This document shows positions 9,095 through 18,406 of a DNA stretch of 64,000 nt, one piece after another. Numbering within the stretch: the first letter of the stretch is position 1; every line of letters begins with the position of its first letter. The stretch comes from Filomicrobium insigne (GTDB lineage: Bacteria; Pseudomonadota; Alphaproteobacteria; Rhizobiales; Hyphomicrobiaceae): contig NZ_FNJC01000001.1 of NCBI RefSeq assembly GCF_900104305.1, positions 1,067,543-1,131,542 of the forward strand, in the 5' to 3' direction. The notes beneath the pieces were generated by a model. It saw nothing but the letters and a program-made list of their open reading frames with translations. It did not search any database and was not told where the DNA came from. The translations under genes and the position numbers were made by a program.

Positions 9095-9577
9095 GTGCGC
9101 ATTCGGGGGCACCCCGATTATTGGGTTTCTTTGCCGGAAAGTTGGATGGCGAACGATCTATCAGCGCGCCTTGCAGCAGTTCTGAACGCTTTGCCGCTGC
9201 GTGAGGGCCTTCGCGTGCTGGAAATCGGCTGCGGCCCCGGGGCGTTGGCCCGCGCGATTGCTATGCGTATCGGGGATGGACACGTTCTCGCTATAGACCG
9301 GTCCGCAAAGGCGATCGAGCAAGCCAAGTCGGCTTCACAAGCGGAACTCTCAAGCGGCCGCCTCACATTGCGTCAAGCCGCGATTGAAGATTTCGAATTG
9401 CACGCTCATGAGGCGCCCTACGACATAGCGGTTGCCATTCGCGTCGGAGCCTTAGATGGCCGGCATCCCGAATTGGAACGTCGTGCCTTGCGCCGCGTAG
9501 CCGACGCGCTCACGTCGCGAGGACAGCTGTATATCGATAGTGGCAATCCATTGCGGGAGGTTCGGCTTCGCGACTGA
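9095..9577 (+). CDS. Small class I SAM-dependent methyltransferase
   Basis: A 160-residue Rossmann-fold methyltransferase. The SAM-binding motif I is VLEIGCGPGALARAIA, followed by the acidic end of strand 2 in VLAIDRSAKAIEQA and the motif YDIAVAIRVGALDGRHP. The start is GTG at 9095. The protein ends soon after the core fold, so there is no added substrate domain, and the substrate cannot be inferred. It follows tRNA-Gly on the same strand and converges with the ParA gene, with 9 bases between the stops. Confidence 0.82.
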   Translation: MRIRGHPDYWVSLPESWMANDLSARLAAVLNALPLREGLRVLEIGCGPGALARAIAMRIGDGHVLAIDRSAKAIEQAKSASQAELSSGRLTLRQAAIEDFELHAHEAPYDIAVAIRVGALDGRHPELERRALRRVADALTSRGQLYIDSGNPLREVRLRD

Positions 9578-9586
9578 GTTACCCCA

Positions 9587-10510
9587 TCAACCCGCGGGGT
9601 GCGCTTCAGCTTCGGACGTCGCCTCGCTACGGACGGGCTCGGGCGACGGCGGGGGTGGCGGCGGGGCTGCCAAGGGCCGGTTGGCCGCTTCGAGGCGCAC
9701 TAGAACCTCCCGGGACAGCGTTTTGATTGCTTGGCCGACCTGCCCTGGATATTTGGCTCCATAGGAGCGCTGCTGCGGCTGGAAACGAGCCGCATCCTGA
9801 AGCGCGTTCACGCGCGGAATTGACGATTCGAAACAACGATTTTCCGGATTTGACCGGAGCCAGTTCACATATTCCGTGTCCACAGGCGACGCGAGATCGC
9901 GCATGTTAACGAGGACACCAAGATTTTCAGCAAATCCCATTTCCGGATTGAGCGACTTAAACCGGCGGAAAACTTCGAGACCGCACACCGACACATAATC
10001 GGCTTTCGTGGGAGAGAGGTGGAAATCAGCTTCGCGCAGCCAGCTTTCGGTCAAGACCGAGAGACCGGGCGGGCAGTCGATCAGGATAATGTCGAAAACG
10101 GGCCGGACCTTACGAAGCACATCAGCGATTGTGTTGCGCAAGCTGGCATGCAGGGACTCCTTGGAGACCTCGCGCTCAAATAGCGTGAGTTGCATGTCGC
10201 TCGGTATCAAATAGACGGATCGGGCATCGTCGACGTCAGAAACATTACGGACAACAAAGTCCGCCCATTCGATTTGATTTTCGCGCAGGACCGTCGCGAC
10301 CAGATAATCGACAATTGTAAGTCCATCACGCTGCAAGCCGAACAGATCGGTCACCGTCATCAGCATGCTGGAGACAGACGCTTGAGCATCACTGTCGATT
10401 ACGAGAACATTCTTGCCGTGCTCTGACGATAGCGTTTCGGCTAGTGCGGCAACGATCGTTGATTTACCGACCCCACCCTTGGTGTTCATCACCGCAATCG
10501 TATTACGCAT
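9587..10510 (-). CDS. Orphan ParA/MinD-type ATPase
   Basis: A 307-residue deviant Walker ATPase. The P-loop is MNTKGGVGKSTIV near residue 15, Walker A' is VLVIDSDAQAS and Walker B is IILIDCPPG. ParA proteins position DNA or protein cargo by ATP-driven cycling on the nucleoid. The end is Pro- and Glu-rich with a run of six prolines, which may bind a partner. There is no parB or plasmid replication gene nearby, so it is not an ordinary chromosome-partition pair. The cargo is unknown. The ATG at 10510 is chosen because the 17 residues before it are not family-like. It is divergent from pqqA across about 490 bases. Confidence 0.88.
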   Translation of the reverse strand: MRNTIAVMNTKGGVGKSTIVAALAETLSSEHGKNVLVIDSDAQASVSSMLMTVTDLFGLQRDGLTIVDYLVATVLRENQIEWADFVVRNVSDVDDARSVYLIPSDMQLTLFEREVSKESLHASLRNTIADVLRKVRPVFDIILIDCPPGLSVLTESWLREADFHLSPTKADYVSVCGLEVFRRFKSLNPEMGFAENLGVLVNMRDLASPVDTEYVNWLRSNPENRCFESSIPRVNALQDAARFQPQQRSYGAKYPGQVGQAIKTLSREVLVRLEAANRPLAAPPPPPPSPEPVRSEATSEAEAHPAG

Positions 10511-11001
10511 TACCCAGATCGCCCCTTTGCGTATTTCCGTACCCGGCCGCTTGCCCGGCAATTTTCGAAAATGAACTCACGCCCCGCATATGATCTACAG
10601 GCCGCCCGGCGCGAAGGCCAGACGCAGCGCCAAATTCGCAAATCGCTCCCTCTTTGGGTTTGCTTGGGGAATATGGCGGTCTCGGGGAGATAAGCCTTCG
10701 AAAGCCCAACAATTGGCCAATTTTGTCGGTTCGCGGCCGCTATCGTTACCGGGACATGCTGACATACGGTTAACCGCCCTCACGCGGTTTTAAGGCCGGC
10801 AATCCGAGACACGAGAAAGGCTGCAAAAAAAGCCAACTAAACCGAACGAAATAACATAACATATCTTATGGAATAACGTTACGCCGATTAGCCTGCCTTA
10901 TAATACGCGAGCTAAAATACGATTGGTTGCGGCGGATGTGTTGAACTATATGTCTGTTCGGGATTTGCTACGGCACTCCCGAAACATTGGAGGAATTTAT
11001 A
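10511..11001. other. Divergent intergenic region upstream of pqqA
   Basis: About 490 bases between the divergent ParA and pqqA genes. The right half is A/T-rich. It has a perfect TATAAT at 10899-10904, about 97 bases before pqqA, as a possible -10 box; no clear TTGACA lies at the right distance. A small frame at 10571-10693 has no ribosome binding site and is not called. A weak hairpin lies at 10772-10789 (AACCGC/GCGGTT). Confidence 0.5.
10957..10994 (+). promoter_or_regulatory. pqqA leader hairpin and ribosome binding site
   Basis: A 7-base-pair inverted repeat, TTCGGGA at 10957-10963 and TCCCGAA at 10977-10983, stands directly before a very strong Shine-Dalgarno GGAGGA at 10989-10994, which is 7 bases from the pqqA ATG. 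Such a leader can stabilise the mRNA or control translation of a highly made peptide. The structure is visible; the role is inferred. Confidence 0.55.
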
Positions 11002-11091
11002 ATGAAGATCTGGAACAAGCCGCAGGTTCGCGAGCAGGAAGTTGGTCTTGAAGTCACCAGCTATCTGCCGGCTGAAATCGACGTTATCTAA
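11002..11091 (+). CDS. pqqA: PqqA, precursor peptide of pyrroloquinoline quinone (orphan)
   Basis: A 29-residue peptide too short for usual gene finders. It has the PqqA core GLEVTSYLPAEIDV. The glutamate and tyrosine of the E-x-x-x-Y motif (Glu17 and Tyr21) are the residues that the radical SAM enzyme PqqE, with PqqD, cross-links to build PQQ, the cofactor of methanol and other quinoprotein dehydrogenases. The sequence closely follows the Methylobacterium-type peptide (EVTSY, AEID). It has a near-perfect ribosome binding site and its own terminator, so it is a monocistronic unit. No pqqB, C, D or E gene is in the window. Methylotrophs often carry pqqA apart from the other pqq genes or in several copies, so this could be the sole or an extra copy. 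Confidence 0.93.
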   Translation: MKIWNKPQVREQEVGLEVTSYLPAEIDVI

Positions 11092-11135
11092 GGTTTTCAG
11101 TTTATCCCATCCTGATGGTTGGGATGAAGACATTG

Positions 11136-11168
11136 CGGCGACCGCAAGAGCGGTCGCCGTTTTGTTTT
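11136..11168 (+). terminator. Rho-independent terminator of pqqA
   Basis: A 10-base-pair perfect GC-rich stem (CGGCGACCGC at 11136-11145, loop AAGA, GCGGTCGCCG at 11150-11159) followed by TTTTGTTTT. It lies 45 bases after the pqqA stop. The T-run overlaps the end of the converging acetyltransferase gene. Confidence 0.93.
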
Positions 11169-11700
11169 AGTGGGCCGACGTTCGTTGCGGCCGGTGGCGA
11201 ACCATCAACCAGGACGCCCCAAAGATCGGATCATTCCAGACCTGCACCCAGGCAAAGCCAGCGCTTTCATAAGCGCGGACCGCATGTTCATTTCGCACAG
11301 AGACAAACACACACAGCGCGACCGACAGCGTCGTCGAGAAAACTTCATCGGCGAGCAGGTCGAGCGCAGTGCCACCTATGCCGCGCCCTCGATGTTCGGG
11401 TGCCGCCACGAACACTTCCACATCCCAAGCGCCGGGTGGCAGCCCGTCCGGAAGCGTCTCCCCCCAAAACGTCGCGTCAATGGCGTGCGTATAGCCGATG
11501 GGCTGGCCGTCGATTTCGATGATACGTGCAAGTGCTGACGGTGTTTCAAACACGAGGCGGATTTCAGCCTGAGCCGCGGACTGGCTCCCCCACCACTCCG
11601 CGACTTGAGGCATCTTGAGCCACGACTGGATCAACGGCCAATCAGCCTGCGTGGCGGGACGCAGGCGAACGGTTGGGCCTTCTTGTTCGCGCCTCGACAT
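11167..11700 (-). CDS. GNAT acetyltransferase, AacA4/6'-N-acetyltransferase-like
   Basis: A 177-residue acetyl-CoA-dependent N-acetyltransferase of the type that includes aminoglycoside 6'-N-acetyltransferases and siderophore acyltransferases. It starts VRLRPATQADWPLIQSWLKMPQVAEWWG. The acetyl-CoA motif A is VEVFVAAPEHRGRGIGGTAL, followed by NEHAVRAYESAGF. The family fold is clear. The true substrate is unknown, and resistance should not be assumed for a chromosomal copy. Its stop falls in the T-run of the pqqA terminator, so the two genes converge. Confidence 0.83.
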   Translation of the reverse strand: MSRREQEGPTVRLRPATQADWPLIQSWLKMPQVAEWWGSQSAAQAEIRLVFETPSALARIIEIDGQPIGYTHAIDATFWGETLPDGLPPGAWDVEVFVAAPEHRGRGIGGTALDLLADEVFSTTLSVALCVFVSVRNEHAVRAYESAGFAWVQVWNDPIFGASWLMVRHRPQRTSAH

Positions 11701-11733
11701 CTGTTCAACATGCGCCGATCGCGCCTTGGTAAG

Positions 11734-13326
11734 CTAGTGGCGGAAGTGCCGGATCCCCGTAAATACCATTGCCAGATTACGCGCGTCAGCGGCTGCGATC
11801 ACTTCCTCATCCCGCATCGATCCGCCGGGTTGGATAACGGCGGTCGCCCCAGCATCTGCGGCGGCAATCAAGCCGTCCGCGAAGGGGAAAAATGCATCGG
11901 AGGCAACGACCGAACCGCGTGTCAGAGGCTCTGCGATTTCAGCGGTTTTAGCGGCTTCACCAGCCTTCCAAGCCGCAATACGCGTCGAATCCACGCGGCT
12001 CATCTGGCCGGCACCGATGCCGACGGTTGCGCCCTGACGGGCGTAAACGATGGCATTTGATTTGACGTGCTTCGCCACTTTGAATGCAAAGCGCATGTCG
12101 GCGAACTCAGCTTCGGTGGGCTGACGTTTCGTCACCACCTTGAGGTCGAAATCCTCCACGACGGCGTCGTCCCGCGATTGCACGAGCAATCCGCCGGCCA
12201 GCGACCGGACCAGCAAGCCCGGGGCACGCGGATCAGGAAGCATATTGGTTGTGAGAAGACGCAGGTTCTTCTTGGCCGCAAAAATTTCACGGGCAGCGTC
12301 GCTGGCTCCGGGGGCAATAACGACTTCCGTAAAGATCTGCGTCATGGCTTCGGCCGCTTCGGCATCAATCTCGCGATTCAAAGCAATGATGCCGCCAAAC
12401 GCACTGACCGGATCGCAACGCAATGCCTTCTCATAGGCGTCCTTCAACGTCGCGCCGGTGGCAACGCCGCAAGGGTTGGCGTGCTTTATGATCGCCACGG
12501 CAGCCGTTTTCGACGGGTCGAATTCCGCGACCAACTCGAAGGCTGCGTCTGTGTCGTTGAGATTGTTATAGGACAGTTCCTTGCCCTGATGCTGATGCGC
12601 CGTCGCGACGCCGGCGCGCGAAGGGGCCATGTGATAAAAGGCTGCGGTCTGGTGTGGGTTCTCGCCATAGCGCAGCGGCTGAGCCAGGCGGCCGCCGAAA
12701 CTGCGCCAGGTCGGAACATCCTCCTTAACCACCTCAGCAAACCACCGGCTTATCGCGGCATCGTAGGCTGCGGTGCGGGCATAAGCCTTCGCGGCAAGCC
12801 TCCGGCGCAGCTGAATAGTCGTGCCACTCGCGTTGGCGCGCATCTCTGCGAGCACACGTTCATAATCATCAGGATCGACGACCACGGCGACGCCATCGAA
12901 ATTCTTAGCTGCGGCGCGGATCATTGCCGGCCCGCCAATATCGATATTCTCTATGGACGTATCGAAATCCGCTCCAGAAGCGATGGTTGCCTCGAACGGG
13001 TAGAGGGACACCACGAGGAGATCGATGGGCTCGATCCCATGCTGCTTGGCTGAGTTTTGATGTTCAGCGCTGTCCCTTATGGCCAACAGGCCGCCATGCA
13101 CAGCGGGATGCAGGGTCTTGACCCGACCATCCATCATTTCGGGAAACCCGGTCAGCTCGGCGACATCGCGAACCGGCAATCCAGCGGCGGCCAGCGCCGC
13201 GGCTGTGCCACCCGTCGAAACGATCTCGACGCCCGCGGCCGCAAGCGCTTCCGCAAACGGCACAAGCCCGCTCTTATCGGAAACCGAAATGAGAGCGCGC
13301 GTAATCCGCCGGATGCTGTCGGTCAT
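11734..13326 (-). CDS. purH: Bifunctional AICAR transformylase / IMP cyclohydrolase
   Basis: Catalyses the last two steps of IMP synthesis: formyl transfer from 10-formyl-THF to AICAR, then ring closure. The 530-residue length is normal. The N-terminal cyclohydrolase domain begins [19 protein letters not shown] with [18 protein letters not shown] and VVSLYPFEA. The transformylase domain contains [27 protein letters not shown] and the catalytic KHANPCGVA. It is the last of a leftward row with rsmB and the heparinase-like gene, an order common in alphaproteobacteria. Confidence 0.97.
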   Translation of the reverse strand: MTDSIRRITRALISVSDKSGLVPFAEALAAAGVEIVSTGGTAAALAAAGLPVRDVAELTGFPEMMDGRVKTLHPAVHGGLLAIRDSAEHQNSAKQHGIEPIDLLVVSLYPFEATIASGADFDTSIENIDIGGPAMIRAAAKNFDGVAVVVDPDDYERVLAEMRANASGTTIQLRRRLAAKAYARTAAYDAAISRWFAEVVKEDVPTWRSFGGRLAQPLRYGENPHQTAAFYHMAPSRAGVATAHQHQGKELSYNNLNDTDAAFELVAEFDPSKTAAVAIIKHANPCGVATGATLKDAYEKALRCDPVSAFGGIIALNREIDAEAAEAMTQIFTEVVIAPGASDAAREIFAAKKNLRLLTTNMLPDPRAPGLLVRSLAGGLLVQSRDDAVVEDFDLKVVTKRQPTEAEFADMRFAFKVAKHVKSNAIVYARQGATVGIGAGQMSRVDSTRIAAWKAGEAAKTAEIAEPLTRGSVVASDAFFPFADGLIAAADAGATAVIQPGGSMRDEEVIAAADARNLAMVFTGIRHFRH

Positions 13327-13421
13327 TATCTGCCTCTTGTTTTTGATCTTCGTGGCCGGGGCCGACGCAATGCGGGCCCGTTTGGCTCACGCCGTTAGCA
13401 CGATACCGGCCGGAAGCGAAA

Positions 13422-15203
13422 TCAGCGTTTCGACTCACTCTCATTGCTTGTCGTGACAGCCGGGAGCGGTGGCGGGCTCTGCGGTGCATTGACCTTGTCG
13501 TCCGCTACGAGTTGCCATTCGACTTCGCTGCCCCCGTTCGTTGACCCACGAACGACGATCTGCAGGGAGCTTGTCGGGCCGGCCGAATCCGCAAAGTGCA
13601 CGCTTTCTTCGACGCTGACATCTCCACCATACGCCGAGAAGCGCCAGATCGATCGGTCTGGCAATTCAATCGCGACCGTTCCCGTCTTGTTGGCCGACTG
13701 GGCTACGACGATTTCCGGGTGCAGGTGGAAATGGATTGAGAAGGGTATATCGCGATTGAGCCGCACGACTTTTTTCGGCCCCGATATACGGTCAATGCCG
13801 CTCAGGCAGCGGCCATCGGCCGAAAGCGTTAGTTGGCGATGATGAATGAGGCCAAAACGACGGACATACCCATCATGGCTGGCGGAAATGCTGGCATCAA
13901 GGCCTGTCGCATCGCTTAGCGAATGTGTGACGTTGTCGGGATAGCGGATCGGTGGCGCACCCGCCAATTCTTCCAAGAACGGATGGCGCACCATCTTCGA
14001 TGAAGATTTCTCGCCGAGACATAGCGTGTTGTGACTGACCGTGGCACGGGCACGATGCAGCCATTCTCCGTCCGCGGAGCCTGGTGCACCGCCGTTGGCC
14101 AGAACCATCTGGCGGCCCACGCTCAATTCGAAAGACAGGCTCCCTGCGTGTGCTATTCCCGCATATTCGAGCGGCGGTGGACCGCCGACGTCCGCGACGA
14201 GGATCGCGGCTTCTCGCGATATTCGCGCGTACCTCGATGGTCCCGCGCTCATAGTCTGAGCTTGGCCGCCCAGATCATCATAAGCGAGAACTGTTGCGAG
14301 GTGGGCCGGGGCTGGAACACTCACACCATTGAAGCGCGCCAAACAACCATCCCCCATGCGCATGTACCGAAGCATCGTGAGCATTCGGTGGATGGCGCTC
14401 GTCACCTCGGCTGGCGGTTTGCGGCCCCGCGCGACGAAGCACTGACTGAGCGGCAACAGATCGAGCATCAAATCAATAAGCAGGGCCGGATTACGGCTGA
14501 CGTGGCCACCGTCTTCCAAGATCTGACGTGAAAGCTCCCCAGCGAGTTTGGCTTCCGCATCACGCAGTTGGCGTTCGTGTCCTGCTATCGACAGGTCAGC
14601 CAAGACAATGGCGATCAACGTCAGCAATCTCGGCGAACCTACTGGCGCCATGCGCCATGTCGCAGAGAGACGGACTAATTGATAACCGAGGCTCTCGGCC
14701 ACAATATCGAAGGTTTTTGGGTCAGCGTCTTCCAGCAAGAGGCTGGCATGCGTAATCCAGGAAATCATACGGCGCGCGATGACTGCCGGCTCCCAAGCCA
14801 CTCCGGATGAATGATGATGGCGCGTCGCCCAATCGACGGCGAGTTTACGCGCGACATCCCGTGCTTCCGGCTCCTCGGCGGCATCGAGATGGCGTAGCCA
14901 GCCGAAACCATGCAGTTCCCTATTCCATGCGAGATTCTGCGCTTTCAGGTCGAACGGCGAGCGGCCATCGAGTGTTGCCAAAGACCCCGCTAGGCCGAAC
15001 TGGCCAACCTGAATTTCATGAAAAAAGCTCGGATCGGCGGTATGGAGATCCTGCGGAACAATGAGCAACTGATCCGCGACGTTGGAGCCATAACGCCAGC
15101 GCAGAGCGGGAGAATAGAGGGCGCGCGCCAGCATACGGCGCCGGGCACGTCCCGCTGCCAGCTTAGACACGCGATATTGCTCGGACAGGCTTAATCGCGC
15201 CAT
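13422..15203 (-). CDS. Heparinase II/III family protein
   Basis: A 593-residue protein with an alpha-helical toroid first half and a beta-sandwich second half of the heparinase II/III-like family. Visible family segments are LHGFGWLRHLDA, the helical WMIHASLLL-type region, FNDGSFARFNG-like CLARFNGV, and the AGSLSFELSVGR/ATVSHNTLCLG core with the conserved histidine-asparagine. No clear signal peptide is seen from the ATG at 15203. Characterised relatives are polysaccharide lyases; the alphaproteobacterial copies between rsmB and purH have no proven substrate, and envelope glycan processing is a guess. Confidence 0.83.
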   Translation of the reverse strand: MARLSLSEQYRVSKLAAGRARRRMLARALYSPALRWRYGSNVADQLLIVPQDLHTADPSFFHEIQVGQFGLAGSLATLDGRSPFDLKAQNLAWNRELHGFGWLRHLDAAEEPEARDVARKLAVDWATRHHHSSGVAWEPAVIARRMISWITHASLLLEDADPKTFDIVAESLGYQLVRLSATWRMAPVGSPRLLTLIAIVLADLSIAGHERQLRDAEAKLAGELSRQILEDGGHVSRNPALLIDLMLDLLPLSQCFVARGRKPPAEVTSAIHRMLTMLRYMRMGDGCLARFNGVSVPAPAHLATVLAYDDLGGQAQTMSAGPSRYARISREAAILVADVGGPPPLEYAGIAHAGSLSFELSVGRQMVLANGGAPGSADGEWLHRARATVSHNTLCLGEKSSSKMVRHPFLEELAGAPPIRYPDNVTHSLSDATGLDASISASHDGYVRRFGLIHHRQLTLSADGRCLSGIDRISGPKKVVRLNRDIPFSIHFHLHPEIVVAQSANKTGTVAIELPDRSIWRFSAYGGDVSVEESVHFADSAGPTSSLQIVVRGSTNGGSEVEWQLVADDKVNAPQSPPPLPAVTTSNESESKR

Positions 15204-15367
15204 GTCGTTCCCCGAAACTCCCACGCTCCAGATTGGCATGAATGCAAATCTGGCTCCCGCTACATTATATCAGATCGCAGCACTTCCATGGCGGGCGCTA
15301 CGATGTGCACAAATGGATGTGCGGTTTTTGCCCGCAGCCCTAAAGCCACTTCCGCTGAAGTTTTCCG

Positions 15368-16822
15368 TCAGAGCCGACGCAAGCGGGCCGCAAAGAAGCC
15401 ATCCATGCCCTTTGGAACGGAGACGCCGTCTCCTTCTGCAACGATCGTTGGCGTGAAGGACGGAAGCGTTCGTAGATACCCTTCAGGAGTGATCCAGCTT
15501 GCTTCGATCCCAGCCAGTCCGGGTTCAATCGGCATTACCTCAAATTCCGGGTGGGATGCGAGAAAAGCAGACATCTGCTGTTCGCCCTCTTCGGGCTCGA
15601 GCGAGCACGTGCAATAGACAAGGCAGCCTCCAGGCCGAACGAGGTTCACGGCATTTTCCAGCAAGCTTGCCTGAATTGTCGCGAGACGTGCGACATCGGA
15701 TTCCCGTTTCAAATGAATGATGTCGGGATGGCGGCGAATTGTGCCGGTTGCCGTACAGGGTGCATCGAGCAAAACGGCGTCGAACTGACGTGCGGGGTTC
15801 CACGTCGCGATATCTGCCTCAACGAGTTCTGCGGAGAGCCCGAGCCGGTCCAGGTTTGCTGCGAGGCGTTGGAGCCGATCGGCCGAAATCTCAACGGCGG
15901 TGACGCGGGCCCCTGTGGCAGCGAGCAGCGCCGTCTTACCGCCGGGCGCCGCACAGAGATCGGCAACTTCGGCGGCAGGTCCGACGGTCAAGCTTGCTAA
16001 GCGAGCCGGTAACGCAGCCGCAGCATCCTGTACCCACCAGTCACCCGAAGCAAAGCCTTCCAAATCTTCAATGCGTCCGCCAGGAACAAGGCGCACCGTG
16101 TCTGTGGCCAACGCTGCACCGTTTAGCCGCTCCGCCCACTGCGGTGGAGCGGACTTCACGCTTAGATCGAGCGCAGCCTCCTGTAAGGAGGCTTCTGCGA
16201 TGTCTTGGGCCGTCGCTTCACCGTAGTTTTTGACCCATCGGAGCCACATCCAACCTGGAAGGGTCTCACGTATGGTCTCACGATCAGAAGAGACGGATAC
16301 ACCGTCGCGAACCAACCCTCTCAGCACCGCGTTCACGAGCTTGTCCAGGTGGCTGCCCGCGCGCGCGTAGCGCGTCTGATCAACCGCAAGACTGATAACC
16401 GCGTGTGGTGGGATCGCCAGCCGGCATAACTGCGCAGCAGCCGTCAAAAGTATCGCTCCAATCCGGGCGTATCGCGCCGATAACGGCTTGTCCAAACGGC
16501 TATCAAGCCTTGCTTGCAAGGGACGCGCATAGCGTAGCGTCGTCGCCGCGATCTGCCGTGCTAAGCCGCGATCGCGCGCTTCCAGATCTGCGTAACGCGG
16601 TGCGGCAAAGGCCGCGGTCAGAGCCTCGTCAAAAGCGCGGTTCTGAGTGAGGACGGCGACGACCAGATCGACAGCCAACTCTCTTGCTACAAGGCCGGGA
16701 GGTGTATTCTTCCCGGTGGATTTTGGCACGCCTATCCGCTGATCCGCTTTTGCGACGGGGCCCGACGTCGCCGGCCGCCGCTTACCGCGCCGGGGATTTG
16801 CTTTCGATTGCTTTTGGTTCAC
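15368..16822 (-). CDS. rsmB: 16S rRNA (cytosine-967-C5)-methyltransferase
   Basis: Adds a methyl group to C967 of 16S rRNA. It has an N-terminal NusB-like domain (LVVAVLTQNRAFDEAL, RALARQIAATTLRY-like segment, ILLTAAAQL) and a C-terminal Rossmann methyltransferase. The SAM loop is DLCAAPGGKTALLA, and the two catalytic cysteines are in DAPCTATGTIRR and YCTCSLEPEEGE. The lysine-rich extreme N-terminus makes the start uncertain: GTG at 16822 lies just after the htpX stop and is used here, but an ATG at 16879 inside htpX would add 19 residues. Confidence 0.93.
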   Translation of the reverse strand: MNQKQSKANPRRGKRRPATSGPVAKADQRIGVPKSTGKNTPPGLVARELAVDLVVAVLTQNRAFDEALTAAFAAPRYADLEARDRGLARQIAATTLRYARPLQARLDSRLDKPLSARYARIGAILLTAAAQLCRLAIPPHAVISLAVDQTRYARAGSHLDKLVNAVLRGLVRDGVSVSSDRETIRETLPGWMWLRWVKNYGEATAQDIAEASLQEAALDLSVKSAPPQWAERLNGAALATDTVRLVPGGRIEDLEGFASGDWWVQDAAAALPARLASLTVGPAAEVADLCAAPGGKTALLAATGARVTAVEISADRLQRLAANLDRLGLSAELVEADIATWNPARQFDAVLLDAPCTATGTIRRHPDIIHLKRESDVARLATIQASLLENAVNLVRPGGCLVYCTCSLEPEEGEQQMSAFLASHPEFEVMPIEPGLAGIEASWITPEGYLRTLPSFTPTIVAEGDGVSVPKGMDGFFAARLRRL

Positions 16823-16827
16823 CCGGT

Positions 16828-17808
16828 TCAGCCCCAAGGTCCGCGGCCGCCATCGGTGTCGCGCGCAGTGCGTGACCATGGCCCTCCCGGCTGTCGCGCC
16901 GGTTCTTCCGTATAGGCGGGGGCCGAAGACGACTGCGTGATGTTCATCTCGCGTGCCAAGGCTTCAAGCGCGGCGATGCGATTGCCAGTCGCTGGATGGG
17001 TGGAGAACCAATTGTCGACGCCACGACCGTTGAGCGGGTTGATGATGAACATATGCGCGGTCGCTGGAGCATGTTCGGCCTCTTCGTTGACCGTACCACG
17101 TGCATAGCGCTCGATCTTACCCAGCGCGGACGCCAACCACAGAGGATTGCCACAGATCATGGCGCCCATCCGGTCGGCTTGATACTCGCGTGAACGGCTG
17201 ATCGCCATTTGAACAAGCATCGCTGCAAAGGGCGCCAAAAGTGCCGCACCGAGCACGCCGATCCAACCGAGTGGGCTGGATCTGTTTTCATCGCTGCCAC
17301 CGCCGAACATGGCGCTAAACTGAAGGTACTGAGCCAGCATGGAGATGGCGCCGCCGATGGTGGCGGCAATCGTCATGGTCAACGTATCCCGGTTTTTGAT
17401 GTGCGCGAGTTCGTGTGCAATGACGCCCGCCAGCTCTTCACGTGAACTGATATCGAGCAGCCCGGTAGAAGCAGCGACCGCTGAGTGATGCGGATCGCGC
17501 CCCGTGGCAAACGCGTTGGGCTGCGGAGACGGAAGAATATAGACTTTCGGCATGGGCAAATCGGCATTAGCCGCCAAACCTTGCACCAAGCGGTAGTATT
17601 CCGGAGCATTGGCCTCGGAGACCTCCTGAGCCTGATACATCCGAAGCACCATTTTGTCGGAGTTCCAGAAACTGAATCCGTTCATGACCAGGGCCACAAT
17701 AAACGCGATGACCATGCCGGTGCTGCCTCCGATCAGGTAGCCCATCATGACGAATATTGCAGTCAGGAACGCCAGAAGCATGGCTGTCTTGACGTAGTTC
17801 ATCGGCAT
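16828..17808 (-). CDS. htpX: Membrane zinc metalloprotease HtpX
   Basis: M48-family inner-membrane protease that helps FtsH clear damaged membrane proteins. Two N-terminal membrane helices lie at about 7-25 and 30-48. The zinc site HELAH is at 132-136, and the third ligand is the glutamate in [11 protein letters not shown] near 220. Two more hydrophobic segments lie at about 145-165 and 185-205. The 326-residue length is slightly above usual because of a Pro/Gly/Arg-rich tail. The ATG at 17808 has GGAGTG upstream. Its 3' end is next to the rsmB start, suggesting coupled transcription. Confidence 0.95.
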   Translation of the reverse strand: MPMNYVKTAMLLAFLTAIFVMMGYLIGGSTGMVIAFIVALVMNGFSFWNSDKMVLRMYQAQEVSEANAPEYYRLVQGLAANADLPMPKVYILPSPQPNAFATGRDPHHSAVAASTGLLDISSREELAGVIAHELAHIKNRDTLTMTIAATIGGAISMLAQYLQFSAMFGGGSDENRSSPLGWIGVLGAALLAPFAAMLVQMAISRSREYQADRMGAMICGNPLWLASALGKIERYARGTVNEEAEHAPATAHMFIINPLNGRGVDNWFSTHPATGNRIAALEALAREMNITQSSSAPAYTEEPARQPGGPWSRTARDTDGGRGPWG

Positions 17809-17935
17809 TCAGATCACTCCACAACGGTCAATAGCGCCGGTCGTATATTACGCTACCGGCATAGATGCTGGGCTCTATATGGGTTAGTCTTTCGACCTCG
17901 ACTAGCCTGAATGGCAAACGATAAGGAGAAAATCC

Positions 17936-18178
17936 GTGAACGATGGATCTGACCGGGCAGGATTAGATGAAAGTCCGGCTCGTACAGATGAAAATGCTGC
18001 GCTGGAGAAACGAGACCTCTCCCCCGCTGCCCAGCGGGCTTTGCGCGAAGCAGAAGAACGGAGGCGCGCAGCGGAAGCCGAGGCTAAACCGGGTGCGCGT
18101 GAGTTGGGCGGCCGCGATGGGCCAGACCCCGTTCGCTATGGAGATTGGGAAAAGGGCGGGATCATTTCCGACTTTTAG
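17936..18178 (+). CDS. DUF1674 protein, succinate dehydrogenase assembly factor 4-like
   Basis: An 80-residue protein with the family ending GGRDGPDPVRYGDWEKGGIISDF. In mitochondria the SDHAF4 family binds flavinated SdhA during assembly of succinate dehydrogenase; a similar role in alphaproteobacteria is likely but inferred. The middle is charged and helical (AQRALREAEERRRAAEAEAK). The start is GTG at 17936 with AGGAGA upstream. No sdh genes are near. Confidence 0.87.
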   Translation: MNDGSDRAGLDESPARTDENAALEKRDLSPAAQRALREAEERRRAAEAEAKPGARELGGRDGPDPVRYGDWEKGGIISDF

Positions 18179-18406
18179 CCGTCCTTAACACTGGCCGAAA
18201 TCCTCTATCGTAACGAACGATAACTCATCTGATTTCTATAATTTTTACCATTCGGCGCGGACAATTTTTCCGACTTGTCGCAGGGCTGCTGCCATTTAAC
18301 GCGATCTACACCGAATATTGCTACGCGTGGCGGGGTCTGGACCGGCTCCGGGGCGCCGCACCCACTTGCCGGATCAGAGTTTGCGTACCGTCCAGGGAGA
18401 AATTGC

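Noticed and set aside
10571-10693. Forty-codon frame in the region upstream of pqqA
   Set aside because: No ribosome binding site, Arg/Gln-rich composition like random GC-rich sequence, and no family I recognise.
10772-10791. AACCGC/GCGGTT hairpin as a terminator
   Set aside because: Only six base pairs and a four-T run; no gene ends nearby on that strand.
11167-11700. Aminoglycoside resistance gene
   Set aside because: Only family-level likeness to AAC(6') enzymes, in an ordinary chromosomal setting; substrate cannot be assigned.
12067-13053. 328-codon frame opposite purH
   Set aside because: Shadow of purH; Arg/Gly/His-rich with no domain.
13327-13421. Possible ZTP riboswitch upstream of purH
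   Set aside because: The conserved core bases of that riboswitch were not found in this leader.
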